Below, piece by piece: positions 52,851 through 62,284 of a stretch of DNA of 64,000 nt. The notes under the pieces were generated by a model. That model saw nothing but the letters and a program-made list of their open reading frames with translations. It did no database searches and was not told the DNA's origin. The first letter of the stretch is position 1. The number at the start of each line of letters is the position of its first letter. Source of the stretch: SYFY01 sp041752315 (GTDB lineage: Bacteria; Pseudomonadota; Gammaproteobacteria; Pseudomonadales; Azotimanducaceae); assembly GCA_041752315.1 (NCBI GenBank), contig JBGSHJ010000066.1, positions 1-64,000 of the forward strand, read 5' to 3'. The position numbers were made by a program, and so were the translations under genes.

Positions 52851-53924
52851 TCAGATCAGTTGCTTGAGAGCGGCGATCAGCGCGTCGTTCTCATCCGGCG
52901 TGCCAATCGTGATGCGCAGCTTGTCAGCAAGTTCAGGTGTGTCGAAATAGCGTACGAGGATGTGGCGTGCCTTGAGACCTTCGTAGAGTTCGCGTGCTGG
53001 ACGACGGGATTGGCTGGACTGCACGAGGATGAAGTTCGATTCACTCGGCGGGCTGGGCAGCCCCAGATTTTCCAGCACTGCCGCCACCCGAACACGCTCT
53101 TCGCGAACACTGTTCCAGGTTGATCGTGCGTATTCCTGGTCTTCGATGGCGGCGAGACCGAGGGTCTGGCTCAGATGATTGACGTTGTAGCTGTCGCGGG
53201 TCTTCGACATGATCGGTTCGATCAGGCCCGGGTCCCCGATCAGGTAACCCAGTCGCAGACCGGCAAGCCCGTAACCCTTGCTGAACGAGCGCAACAGGAG
53301 AATGTTGTTGTGCTGCCTAACGAGCTGCGTCGCGTCATGCTTTCGGGATGGATCGACAAAGTCCACATACGCTTCATCGACCAGCAGAACTCCGTCCTGC
53401 TGACCAGCAATCTGCCCGTACGTGGCCAGGTTGGTCAGTGTCCCCGAGGGTGCATGAGGGTTGACGAGGCAGGTCAATCTTGACGCTGCGACCTTGAGTT
53501 GCAAGCCCATGTCTTCGGGCATGGACCAGTCGGCATTGAGCGCGATGGTGTGCAACCGGGCGTCCTGGATCTGTGCCAGCACGCTGTACAGCGAGTAGCT
53601 TGGTGTCGCCATCGAAAACGTGGCTCCCGGATCGACAAACGTCGTCAGCGCCAGGCGCAGTGCTTCGTCCCCACCGTTCGTGAGCAGGAAGTGTTCAGGT
53701 GAGAGATTGTGGAGACGCGCCAGCGACTCCCGGAGCGCGCGCGCCGTCGGCTCGGGATATCGTCGCAGCGACAGGATGCTGAAATCGCGCAGCGCTTCCT
53801 GCACACGAGGGCTCGATGGATAAGGGTTTTCATTGGTATTGAGTTTGATGGTACGAGCGTCCTGTGGTTGCTCGCCCCAGGTGTAACCTGTCATTGCAGC
53901 AATGTTGTTGCGCACGAATGTCAT
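52851..53924 (-). CDS. hisC: Histidinol-phosphate aminotransferase
   Basis: 357 residues, class I/II PLP aminotransferase. Conserved features are KLNTNENPYPSSP, NPHAPSG, and LLRSFSKGYGLAGLRLGY with the Schiff-base Lys. It converts histidinol phosphate to imidazole acetol phosphate in histidine synthesis. Its start ATG overlaps the stop of the AI-2E permease (ATGA), so translation is coupled. No other his genes are here. A second, Tat-exported HisC-like gene is at 41393. Confidence 0.87.
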   Translation of the reverse strand: MTFVRNNIAAMTGYTWGEQPQDARTIKLNTNENPYPSSPRVQEALRDFSILSLRRYPEPTARALRESLARLHNLSPEHFLLTNGGDEALRLALTTFVDPGATFSMATPSYSLYSVLAQIQDARLHTIALNADWSMPEDMGLQLKVAASRLTCLVNPHAPSGTLTNLATYGQIAGQQDGVLLVDEAYVDFVDPSRKHDATQLVRQHNNILLLRSFSKGYGLAGLRLGYLIGDPGLIEPIMSKTRDSYNVNHLSQTLGLAAIEDQEYARSTWNSVREERVRVAAVLENLGLPSPPSESNFILVQSSQSRRPARELYEGLKARHILVRYFDTPELADKLRITIGTPDENDALIAALKQLI

Positions 53925-54964
53925 GAAGTTGTTGCCTTGTCAGGAGTCGGTTCATCCGACGGACCGAGCAGATGGGCCAGCCATTCGGTATCGGGATTGG
54001 CTTCCAGTGCAATCTTCGCAGTGATGGTCAGTGGTACCGACAGCAGCATGCCTACCGGGCCGAGCATCCAGCCCCAGAAGACCAGGGACAGGAAAACGAT
54101 CAGTGTCGACAGTCCGAGGCCTTTACCCATGTAGCGTGGTTCGATGACGTTGCCCATGACCAGGTTGATGACAACGTAACCCGCCGTAACCAGCAGGGCA
54201 GGGCCGGCACCCAGTTGTACGAGGGCAAGCAGCACGGCCGGAACTGCGGCGATGATCGAGCCGATGTTCGGTACGTAGTTCAACAGGAAGGCCAGCAGTC
54301 CCCAGAGCAACGGAAAATCGACGCCAGTGAACAGCAGCAGGAAGTACACAATAATTCCGGTTGCCGCGCTGACGGTGGTCTTGATGGCGATGTACCGATT
54401 GACGTTGTCGGCAAACCGCGCGAAGTACGGCATGCTTTGTTCGGGACTCTTGAGCACTTCCCGCAGTTTTCTCGGAAAGCTCGAGGCTTCGGCGAGAATG
54501 AAAATCACGGTGAAGAGGATCAGCATTCCGTTGCTGAGAGCGTTGCTCAGCCCCTTCAGCGTATTGCCGGCAACATCAAGAGCCATGCCGACGTTGAGAT
54601 ACTCGCGCAGGAAGTCCTTGGGCATTTCGAGACCATAGGATGCACCCAGGACCAGGGTACTGTTCGACAGTGTATTGAGGCGCTCCTGGTAAAACGGCAA
54701 CTTGCTGGAAAAGGCATTCGCGGATTGTGCAACAAGCGCGCCCACACTGACCAGCAGGAGGACGATTCCCAGCATGACCAGGACAATCGCCAGCCATTGC
54801 GGGATACGGCGCTTTTCCAGCCAGAACATTGGTGGTGCGGCGATGATGGCCAGAAAAGCCGCCAGCAGGAAGGGCACCATGATGGCTTCGGCGGCCTTGA
54901 TGCCGGCGGCAATGATGACGAGTGCAGCCGCGATCAGGATGCCGCGTCCGGAAGGTTCAGCCAT
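53921..54964 (-). CDS. AI-2E family transporter
   Basis: 347 residues, UPF0118/PerM family. Many hydrophobic segments are present, with the typical C-terminal VDFPLLWGLLAFLLNYVPNIGSI and GWMLGPVGMLLSVPL. Family members export autoinducer-2 or act as ion/proton transporters; function here is not certain. It overlaps hisC by four bases and lies 34 bases downstream of the nitrilase gene, so all may share a transcript. Confidence 0.85.
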   Translation of the reverse strand: MAEPSGRGILIAAALVIIAAGIKAAEAIMVPFLLAAFLAIIAAPPMFWLEKRRIPQWLAIVLVMLGIVLLLVSVGALVAQSANAFSSKLPFYQERLNTLSNSTLVLGASYGLEMPKDFLREYLNVGMALDVAGNTLKGLSNALSNGMLILFTVIFILAEASSFPRKLREVLKSPEQSMPYFARFADNVNRYIAIKTTVSAATGIIVYFLLLFTGVDFPLLWGLLAFLLNYVPNIGSIIAAVPAVLLALVQLGAGPALLVTAGYVVINLVMGNVIEPRYMGKGLGLSTLIVFLSLVFWGWMLGPVGMLLSVPLTITAKIALEANPDTEWLAHLLGPSDEPTPDKATTS

Positions 54965-54998
54965 GGCAGCTCAAAGCGAGTGGATGAGGGGACTCATT

Positions 54999-55850
54999 CT
55001 AGCCCGGAAGATTCCCGGATTTTTCGGGTTGGCTGACACTCTTCCTGTGCTGCAGGCTCGGCAACTGCTGACGGACCCGCGCAACCGTGGCCGGATCAAT
55101 CAGGCCGAGAATGAAACCGTCGCCTTCTGGCAGTTCTGCGATGATCTCCCCCCAGGGATCGATGATCAGACTGTGGCCGTAGGAATGCCGCTTGCCCCAG
55201 TTGTTGCCATGCTGGGCTGGCGCGATCACATAACTCTGCGCTTCGATGGCACGGGCGCGCAGCAGGACATGCCAGTGTGCCTTGCCTGTGGTGGCCGTGA
55301 AAGCCGAGGGAACGGTCAGTGCGATGGCACCCTGGTCGACCAGGCTCTGATAGAGATAGGGAAAGCGTACGTCGTAGCAGATGCTCAGTCCGAGGGTACC
55401 GAAGCCCAGCTGAGTGGTGATGATCGTGGTCCCGGGAATGGTACGCGCCGATTCGTTCAGAACCGTCCCATCGGCCAGTGCAATGTCGAACATGTGAATC
55501 TTGCGGTACATCGCAACGATGTCGCCTGTCTTCGACAGGTGCACACAGGTGTTGTAGGCCTTGCCCGGGATGGCGGACTGCTCGTGAAAGCCACCGAGAA
55601 TGAGATCACAGCCGGTGTCTGTTGCCAGACGTTGGCATCTTTCGAGTATCTGACCGCCTTGTGGCAACGGTTCAACGATCTTCTGCTTGGCTTCATCAGG
55701 CCCGAGAAATGCAAATGCCTCGGGAACCATGATCGCTTCAGCACCGGCGCCGGCGGCGCCCATACCCAGAGCGCAGATCGTGTCGAGGTTTTTGTTGACG
55801 TCTGGCCCCGCGCAATTCTGGATGGCCGCGACCAGCGACGGTTTGGACAT
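54999..55850 (-). CDS. Nitrilase-superfamily amidase (Nit1/Nit2-like)
   Basis: 283 residues. The Glu-Lys-Cys triad is E44 (MVPEAF), K117 (YRKIHMFD) and C158 (LSICYDVRFPYLYQSL). The KIHMFDIALADG signature resembles Nit1, the amidase that repairs deaminated glutathione. The start ATG 55850 (MSKPSLVAAIQ) fits homologues; the frame is open upstream. It may be co-transcribed with the AI-2E permease, but substrate is unproven. Confidence 0.85.
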   Translation of the reverse strand: MSKPSLVAAIQNCAGPDVNKNLDTICALGMGAAGAGAEAIMVPEAFAFLGPDEAKQKIVEPLPQGGQILERCQRLATDTGCDLILGGFHEQSAIPGKAYNTCVHLSKTGDIVAMYRKIHMFDIALADGTVLNESARTIPGTTIITTQLGFGTLGLSICYDVRFPYLYQSLVDQGAIALTVPSAFTATTGKAHWHVLLRARAIEAQSYVIAPAQHGNNWGKRHSYGHSLIIDPWGEIIAELPEGDGFILGLIDPATVARVRQQLPSLQHRKSVSQPEKSGNLPG

Positions 55851-56028
55851 GTGGGCGGTTTCCGCTGAAGTTGACGCGTATTCTGGCATAGACACGATGT
55901 GGCTGGTGCCAGAGACGTTGTTCAGAAGCAGGTGCGGACTACGTGTGGGACTCTCCAGATCGAGGCTGCCACCACGGGTTCGGAGGCAGGAACAGGAGCT
56001 GCAGCCGAGCCCCCATGCAATCCTCCCG

Positions 56029-57219
56029 CTAGAAATCCGGTTGCATGCACTGGATTTTCTTGCCGAGATAGGTCTCGAGCGCCGGCAGGTTGAACGCATC
56101 GTCTTCGCTTACGAAGCTGATGCTGATGCCTTGTGCCCCAGCCCGACCGGTGCGACCGATCCGGTGCACGTAGTCTTCGGCATCTTCCGGCAGATCGTAG
56201 TTCACCACGTGGGAGATCCCCTCCACGTGAATCCCTCGTCCGGCAACATCGGTGGCGACGACATATTTCAGGTCACCTTCCTTGAAGCGGTTCAGCGTGG
56301 ACAGTCGTTTGCGCTGCGGCACATCACCGGCCAGGGGTTCACATTCAATGCCATGCTTGATCAGATATCGATACAGCAGGTGGGTGGCGTCGCGCCGGTT
56401 TGCGAATATCAGCATGCGTTCCGGTTTTGTCTGCTTGATGAACTCAACCAGCCGGCGTGCCTTGTGATCGCTGCTCACCAGCCAGAACTTCTGCTCAACT
56501 GTATCCGTGGTGACCTGCTCGGGCATGATCGCCACATGTTCCGGTTCAAGTGTCCATGCCTGTGCCAGTCGCATGACGTCGTCGTTGAACGTGGCGCTGA
56601 AGAACAGCGTCTGGCGCTTTCGCTTGGGCGGGGTCTGGTAGACGATCTTGCGGACATCCGGCACAAATCCCATATCAAGCATGCGGTCGGCTTCATCGAT
56701 GACGAGGATTTCAACGTGCCGCAGGCTCACGTCCCGCCGCGTCACAAAATCAAGCAGACGGCCTGGTGTGGCAACCAGAATGTCCAGCGGTTTGGAGTGC
56801 ATGCGTTCGCGCTGACGTTGCATGTCCATGCCGCCCACCACGGCTACTGTGCGTTCTTCCATGTAGCGGCCCAGAGCCTTGGCGTCGCCTTCGATCTGCA
56901 AAGCCAGTTCACGGGTAGGAGCGAGCACCAGCGCGCGTGGAGCACCCGGCTCGGCAGGACGCTCCAGCGGATTTTCGAAACAGTGCGTAAGGATCGTGAT
57001 CAGGAATGCAGCAGTCTTCCCCGTACCGGTTTGTGCCTGGCCCGTCACGTCATAGTCTGCCAGGCTCATCGGCAGTACGGCACTTTGAATGGGTGTGCAG
57101 TATTCATAACCCAATTCATGAATGCCGCGCAGCAATGGCAACGGCAGTGCGTAGTCGTGGAAGCGGTCCTTGCCTTCGGCAAGGTCAATTGCGTAGTCAC
57201 TGAGTTGCCACTGGCTCAT
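56029..57219 (-). CDS. rhlB: DEAD-box RNA helicase (RhlB-type)
   Basis: 396 residues. Motif I is AQTGTGKT, motif II is DEAD (VIDEADRMLDMGF), motif III is SAT, and motif VI is HRIGRTGRAG. The N-terminal Q motif with the sequence LGYEYCTPIQ is also present. RhlB unwinds RNA in mRNA decay; the length is close to the family. The start ATG overlaps the aminotransferase stop (ATGA), so it is the last gene of the argC-aminotransferase-rhlB unit. Confidence 0.88.
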   Translation of the reverse strand: MSQWQLSDYAIDLAEGKDRFHDYALPLPLLRGIHELGYEYCTPIQSAVLPMSLADYDVTGQAQTGTGKTAAFLITILTHCFENPLERPAEPGAPRALVLAPTRELALQIEGDAKALGRYMEERTVAVVGGMDMQRQRERMHSKPLDILVATPGRLLDFVTRRDVSLRHVEILVIDEADRMLDMGFVPDVRKIVYQTPPKRKRQTLFFSATFNDDVMRLAQAWTLEPEHVAIMPEQVTTDTVEQKFWLVSSDHKARRLVEFIKQTKPERMLIFANRRDATHLLYRYLIKHGIECEPLAGDVPQRKRLSTLNRFKEGDLKYVVATDVAGRGIHVEGISHVVNYDLPEDAEDYVHRIGRTGRAGAQGISISFVSEDDAFNLPALETYLGKKIQCMQPDF

Positions 57220-58493
57220 GCGGTTTGCATGCTCTCGATGGCTGTGAGTTTCACGCAGATAACAAGAACGTCCATGGCTGCCTCCAGAGCATCCAGTTCA
57301 GCAAAAGTCGGGGCAATACGGATATTGCGGTCTTCGGGGTCGAGCCCGTAGGGAAAAGTGGCACCTGCAGCAGTCATTGCGAGACCAGCCTCTTTCGCCA
57401 TGGAGACCACACGTTTCGCAAGTCCAGGCATCACGTCAAGTGATACGAAGTAACCCCCTTTGGGGTTGGTCCAGGTGGCGATACCCAGCCCACTGAGGCC
57501 AGCATGCAGCTTTTTTGCCACCAAGTCGAATTTGGGGCGCAGAATCTGCGCGTGCGCCTGCATGTGAGCGGTCAAACGGCCATTCAGGAAGCGGGCGTGT
57601 CGCAGCTGATTGAGCTTGTCGTAGCCCACGGTCATGACGCTCAACTGTTCTTCGATCCGCTTCAGGACAGGCTCGTCGCTGGCAACAAACGAGATGCCCG
57701 CACCAGCAAAGGTGATCTTTGACGTGGAGCCGAACTGCAGCATGTGCTGCTGGGTTCCGGCAACATCCGCAGCAGCGAACAGACTTGCCAGCCGCGGGGC
57801 CGGAAACACGAGGTCATGCACGGCGTAGGCATTGTCCCAGAGTACGACAAAGTTCCTGGCGGCAGCGATCTTCGGCAGTTCCGCCATCTGCAGCACAACC
57901 TCATCACTGTAGATGCAACCTGTCGGATTGGAATACTTGGGTACACACCAGATGGCCTTTATCGACGCATCGCGCCGGACTGCCTCGCGTATCGCATCCA
58001 TGTCCGGACCTTGGTCACCGAGCGCTACGTTCTGCATCTCGATGCCAAGCGACGCGGTCAATGCAAAGTGGCGGTCATAGCCAGGAACCGGTGTGAGCAC
58101 CCGTGTCTTGCCAGTGTCTTGCCACGGTGACATGCCCGGCCACAGACCACGGTGCAGGGCGGTGTACATGACCAGGTGCATCAACGCCAGGCTTGAGTTG
58201 CCGGCAACCAGCACGTTGGCGGGTGGTACATCCATGATCTCGCCACCCAGTTCCCGCGCCTCGATCAGGCCGCGCAATCCGCCATAGTTGCGAACGTCCA
58301 CCCCTTCACGACTCTTGTAGTCACCGTTCACCTGGTGGTCGATCGCGTTCGACAGTTCGAGCTGCGATGTTCCCGGCTTGCCACGTGTCAGGTCCAGGGC
58401 CAGGCGATTCGAGGTCAGTCTGGCAAAACTGGCGCGCAGTTCGTTGGCCAGGGCCTGTCGTTGATCCCGACTCAGTGTTGCCCAGGCAGTCAT
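57216..58493 (-). CDS. PLP aminotransferase, aspartate type Ic-like
   Basis: 425 residues. Class I fold with AGNSSLALMHLVMYTA, VPKYSNPTG, and FGSTSKITFAGAGISF containing the Schiff-base Lys. The pattern matches the PF12897-type aspartate/alanine aminotransferase. It overlaps argC by four bases (ATGA), and rhlB overlaps its own end the same way. Linkage with argC suggests a role in amino-acid synthesis, but this is inference. Confidence 0.8.
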   Translation of the reverse strand: MTAWATLSRDQRQALANELRASFARLTSNRLALDLTRGKPGTSQLELSNAIDHQVNGDYKSREGVDVRNYGGLRGLIEARELGGEIMDVPPANVLVAGNSSLALMHLVMYTALHRGLWPGMSPWQDTGKTRVLTPVPGYDRHFALTASLGIEMQNVALGDQGPDMDAIREAVRRDASIKAIWCVPKYSNPTGCIYSDEVVLQMAELPKIAAARNFVVLWDNAYAVHDLVFPAPRLASLFAAADVAGTQQHMLQFGSTSKITFAGAGISFVASDEPVLKRIEEQLSVMTVGYDKLNQLRHARFLNGRLTAHMQAHAQILRPKFDLVAKKLHAGLSGLGIATWTNPKGGYFVSLDVMPGLAKRVVSMAKEAGLAMTAAGATFPYGLDPEDRNIRIAPTFAELDALEAAMDVLVICVKLTAIESMQTA

Positions 58494-59443
58494 TGTGCAA
58501 GCCCCGCGGTTTCGTCGACACCAAGCATGAGGTTGAGATTCTGTACAGCCGCACCGGAAGCGCCCTTGCCGAGATTGTCATAGCGGGCAGTCAGCAGTAT
58601 CTGACCAGCACCGGCGAACACCATCAGCTCGATGCGATTGGTATCGTTGCATGTCGTTGGGTCAAGGTAGCCTCCATCCAGCGCATCGACCGCTCCAAGT
58701 GGCAGGACTTTCACGAACGGCTCTCCCTGATAACGCTCTGCCAGGAGGTCACGCGCCTCTTGCGCTGTGCAGCGCAGATCGCCGGTAAACAAGGGAACGT
58801 GTACCAGCATGCCCTTGTAGTAGTTGCAGACGATCGGCGCAAACAGGGGACGAATCAATGTGGTTGCGTACTGCTGCATTTCCGGAACGTGTTTGTGGGC
58901 AAACGACAGGCCGTATGGACGGGCGCCAAACCCATCCAACTGGTCGGGTGCTGCGGCGCGGTAACGCTCGATCATCTGCTTGCCACCACCGGAATAGCCG
59001 GAAAGGGCATGACAGGTCAATGCACGCTGCGCCGAGAGTACTCCGGCTTCAACCAGCGGTCGCACCATGAGGATGAACCCTTGCGGGTAACATCCTGGAT
59101 TGGACACCAGGCGAGCGGATCGGATTCGTTCGCGTTGAGCCGAATCGAGCTCTGGCAGTCCGTATGCCCAGTCGGCCGCCACGCGATAGGCGGTGCTGGC
59201 ATCTATCAGACGCGTCTTGCTGCCGGTGTTTGCAGCCGCAAGGGCAACCGCTTCCCGGGCGGCATCGTCAGGCAGGCAGAGTATTGCAGCGTCGGCAGCG
59301 GCCAGGGCTTCGCGGCGCCTGTCCGGGTTCTTCCGATCGGTATCAGAGAGGGTGATGAGCCTCAGGTCGTGCCGATCGCGCAGGCGATCGGTGATCTCGA
59401 TGCCGGTCGTGCCGGCCTGGCCATCAATGAAAACGTGCAACAT
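58490..59443 (-). CDS. argC: N-acetyl-gamma-glutamyl-phosphate reductase
   Basis: 317 residues, the shorter (type 2) ArgC. The catalytic Cys is C118 in SNPGCYPQGFI. The N-terminal GQAGTTGIEI binds NADP. It performs the third step of arginine synthesis. It is the first gene of a coupled three-gene minus-strand unit. The region upstream (59444-59637) has a hairpin but no gene. Confidence 0.9.
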   Translation of the reverse strand: MLHVFIDGQAGTTGIEITDRLRDRHDLRLITLSDTDRKNPDRRREALAAADAAILCLPDDAAREAVALAAANTGSKTRLIDASTAYRVAADWAYGLPELDSAQRERIRSARLVSNPGCYPQGFILMVRPLVEAGVLSAQRALTCHALSGYSGGGKQMIERYRAAAPDQLDGFGARPYGLSFAHKHVPEMQQYATTLIRPLFAPIVCNYYKGMLVHVPLFTGDLRCTAQEARDLLAERYQGEPFVKVLPLGAVDALDGGYLDPTTCNDTNRIELMVFAGAGQILLTARYDNLGKGASGAAVQNLNLMLGVDETAGLAQ

Positions 59444-59536
59444 GGCGCGAGGTGTGTGCAGTAGAAGGCGCGCAAGTATAGAGAACGCTGGGTTGAAGCG
59501 GTATTCCCTCGCGGGCCGTCTGCGTCATTCCCCGGT

Positions 59537-59555
59537 TCCCACTTTTATGGTGGGA
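59537..59555. terminator. TCCCAC / GTGGGA hairpin
   Basis: A perfect 6-bp stem with a 7-base loop in the 194-base gap between argC and the EAL gene. The segment GGTGGGAGCGA also resembles the head of the REP-like element at 21721, so it may be a degenerate REP. Confidence 0.45.
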
Positions 59556-59637
59556 GCGACAGGAGGTATGGCCAGAGGTACGCCAACTGGTGCGACGAGA
59601 AAGGGACTTTTGCGAGGGATCGCAGGCTGAGGGAAAC

Positions 59638-60903
59638 TCAGTTGCCGGCTTTTTGCCTCAGCCACTTGGCAAACAGGTCGGATGACCGGATTTCGCCAAT
59701 GCCGGAACCTTGCACGGTCTGGAATCCCAGCTCCTTGAACCGTTGCACGAGTTTTGGTTCTTTCACGCCGGTGGCGACCAACTTGAGGCCTGCGCGCTTG
59801 AAAATCTCGAAGACGAGTATCCGCAAGGCCGGTGGAACACTCTTGCTGAGCATGGTGCGTGAAAAGGCAATCTCGTCCGCGGGCAGCATGCCGATATGCG
59901 CCAGTGGCAATCCGCCGTCACCTACCGACGCGACGCGGACGAGTATCTGCTTCTGCCGAAGCTTTTCCAGCAATGAGCGACCCAGGGGGGTCAGGAGCAC
60001 GGTTTCATGTACTTCGATCGTCAATCGGGTTGGCTGCAGGGAGTAGATTTCGAGCGCGTCTTCGATCCGCTGGATCACTTCGTCGTCCACCAGCAACTCG
60101 TCTGGCAGCGGCATGATGAGGCCGACCAGCCCGGACCACTTGCTTGCCTGGCCGATCGCCCCCTTGATGTACATCCAGTAGACCGGTCGCAGCATCTCGC
60201 AGTCGTTGGCTGCCGCCACCATCTTCGCAAACGGCTGAAGCCCTCGTTTGGGCGAATTCCAGGCAAGGGTGGAATAGCCCGCCGTGACAGCGCCTGACGC
60301 GGTATGGGTGACTGGTTCGAAATACGGCACCAGTTCGCCTTTGTTCAAGGCATCTTCAATCTCGATCTTGAGCGTCCATCCGTCAGTTTCCCTGGCGACG
60401 GCCTCTGGATCGTAAACCACGTATTGCTGGGCTGGTGTGCATCGCCCAAGCGCACTCTCAGCGGCCTTCAATAACGTCGATGGTTGTGCATTGTTGGCCC
60501 GCATCAGCGCAAAACCGGCGTTGGTCTGGACCAGCACCGAGTGGTTGACGACACAGACCGGGGGGCTGAGCAGTCGCTTCAGTTTTGCCGTTGCAAGTTC
60601 CAGATGGTCACTGCTGGTGAGGTCCGTCAGGACCAGGCAGAAACGGTTGTCGCCCAGACTGACAATCAGGTCCTTCGTCTTCACGAACTGTTGCAGGCGG
60701 CCATGAAATTCCTCGAGCATCAATTCGAAGGATCCTTCACCGAGCTGCAGGATCAGTTCCGTGCCACGCATGACTTCGACGACGGCGCAGGCAATGTAGG
60801 CCGCAGTTTCCGGGTTGTTCGATGTTTCGTCGATTGTTTGTGTCAGCAGTGCAAGCGCGGCTGCGCGTTGGTCGTTTGCTGCAATGCCCATCAGATCAGT
60901 CAT
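59638..60903 (-). CDS. Degenerate GGDEF-EAL protein (catalytically dead, probable regulator)
   Basis: 421 residues with GGDEF-like and EAL-like folds that lack key residues. LGDNRF (about 83-88) stands where GGDEF should be. In the EAL domain, the EALxR motif is replaced by STLAW, and the DDFGTG loop by ASVGDGG. The EVHE stretch keeps only part of the metal site. It probably binds c-di-GMP or a partner protein without cleaving it. Its start overlaps the HD-GYP gene by four bases (ATGA), suggesting the two proteins act together. Confidence 0.82.
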   Translation of the reverse strand: MTDLMGIAANDQRAAALALLTQTIDETSNNPETAAYIACAVVEVMRGTELILQLGEGSFELMLEEFHGRLQQFVKTKDLIVSLGDNRFCLVLTDLTSSDHLELATAKLKRLLSPPVCVVNHSVLVQTNAGFALMRANNAQPSTLLKAAESALGRCTPAQQYVVYDPEAVARETDGWTLKIEIEDALNKGELVPYFEPVTHTASGAVTAGYSTLAWNSPKRGLQPFAKMVAAANDCEMLRPVYWMYIKGAIGQASKWSGLVGLIMPLPDELLVDDEVIQRIEDALEIYSLQPTRLTIEVHETVLLTPLGRSLLEKLRQKQILVRVASVGDGGLPLAHIGMLPADEIAFSRTMLSKSVPPALRILVFEIFKRAGLKLVATGVKEPKLVQRFKELGFQTVQGSGIGEIRSSDLFAKWLRQKAGN

Positions 60904-62123
60904 AGGTACAAGGCTTCCGCATCAATGCCGTAGGATCCGGCCGGCAGTTCCTGGGTGATCCAGACCTGTGTGGTCCCATCGGCTCGTATGTATTTGTGCA
61001 GGTCGATCGTCACCATGCCAGTGCGGCGCTGTTTGTCAGCGTCCAGTACGATGACCACCTTTGGTTTCAGGCGACGTGCCGGATTCTGCGCGACGACGAT
61101 ACCGACTTCGCCCGTCGACAGCAGCACCACGGAGCCCGTTGGAAACAGACCTATCGCCTGCACGAACTGTTCAATGAGGATGCCCGGAAACTTGATGTCC
61201 TTCTGGTCGATCAACTCCTGCACCGTATCAAAGGACGAGCGTGTCGGTGCATAGGGCCGAGGCGTCGTCATCGCATCATAGGTATCCACCAGCCCTGCAA
61301 TGCGCGCAGGCAGAGGAATTTCGTTGGCCAGTTTGCCATTGGGATAACCCGATCCGTCCCAGCGTTCATGATGATCACGCAGAATGGCTTCCACCATCGG
61401 ATCAACCTGGTTCTCCCGTTCGAGCAGAGCGATGCCAAACTGCACGTGTTTGCGCATGGCATTGCGCTGTTCGTTGGAGAGCGGAGCCGAACTGATGAGC
61501 ATTTCATCGGGCAGTTTGACCTTGCCAACATCCATCAGCGCACAGCCGAGGGTCAGCATTTCGAGATCCGCCGTGGGCATGCCGAGCTGGTGCCCGATCA
61601 TTGCCCCCAATACGGCAACCGAAACGGAGTGGTTGTACAGGTAATCGTCCTTCTTCTTCATCCGGACCAGAGCCACCATCGCTTCCTTGCGATGCATGAC
61701 GTGCTCGATCAGGGGATTGATGGCGCCCGCCAACGACGCGACATCGATCTGCCCCGTTTCACGCAATCGCGAGAACGCCTTTTTGACTGCGAGGTTTGCG
61801 ACATCGTAATCAGACTCTGCCGCGACGAAGTCGCGGCGAAGGGATATGGTGACGTCGGACGCAGGGCGACAGGCTGGTGAAACGTTCACTGCGGCCTTCA
61901 TGTAACTGCCGCGGGTGTGGCGGCGTGGATCGACAAACACATGCCTGCAGTGTTCTGCGACTTCAGCGATGTCACTTGCGGTCTGAACGTAGAAGCCCTG
62001 GACCATGAAGGGCGAATTCAGCCAGGGGCGGTCCAGGTAGGCGATGTACATCCCCGGTTCCAGTTGGTAGACCGGAACTTCCGCGTATTTTTCGATATCT
62101 GGCGGAAGGAACATGACAGTCAT
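60900..62123 (-). CDS. HD-GYP domain protein with DUF3391 and an altered HD motif
   Basis: 407 residues. The N-terminal DUF3391 region (GMYIAYLDRPW) precedes an HD-GYP domain. The GYP motif is intact at 259-261 (WDGSGYPNG), and HHE is present at 251-253. But the HD pair reads M197-D198 (ALMDVGKVKLPDE), with the His lost. HD-GYP proteins hydrolyse c-di-GMP; the altered ligand may abolish or change this. Its coupling with the degenerate EAL gene suggests a non-enzymatic c-di-GMP sensor pair. Confidence 0.83.
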   Translation of the reverse strand: MTVMFLPPDIEKYAEVPVYQLEPGMYIAYLDRPWLNSPFMVQGFYVQTASDIAEVAEHCRHVFVDPRRHTRGSYMKAAVNVSPACRPASDVTISLRRDFVAAESDYDVANLAVKKAFSRLRETGQIDVASLAGAINPLIEHVMHRKEAMVALVRMKKKDDYLYNHSVSVAVLGAMIGHQLGMPTADLEMLTLGCALMDVGKVKLPDEMLISSAPLSNEQRNAMRKHVQFGIALLERENQVDPMVEAILRDHHERWDGSGYPNGKLANEIPLPARIAGLVDTYDAMTTPRPYAPTRSSFDTVQELIDQKDIKFPGILIEQFVQAIGLFPTGSVVLLSTGEVGIVVAQNPARRLKPKVVIVLDADKQRRTGMVTIDLHKYIRADGTTQVWITQELPAGSYGIDAEALYL

Positions 62124-62196
62124 GGTGCTGGCTCAGCGGCAGGGCCGTTGTACGCCGATCTCAGATGAGGACAGATTGAACCACCGCGTGTGATGC

Positions 62197-62217
62197 GGGC
62201 AACGGTGCTGGTTGCCC
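62197..62217. terminator. GGGCAAC / GTTGCCC hairpin
   Basis: A perfect 7-bp inverted repeat with a 7-base loop between the unknown gene (stop 62285, minus) and the HD-GYP start (62123). Likely terminator of the unknown gene; no clear T-tract. Confidence 0.5.
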
Positions 62218-62284
62218 TCGTCACCCAGGGACATAGTGGTGTTCTGGTAGCTCGCCGTGTGTTCATGTCGGTATCCACCATGCC

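Noticed and set aside
55687..57351. + strand open frame of 554 codons over nitrilase and rhlB genes
   Set aside because: Antisense of two genes with full catalytic motifs.
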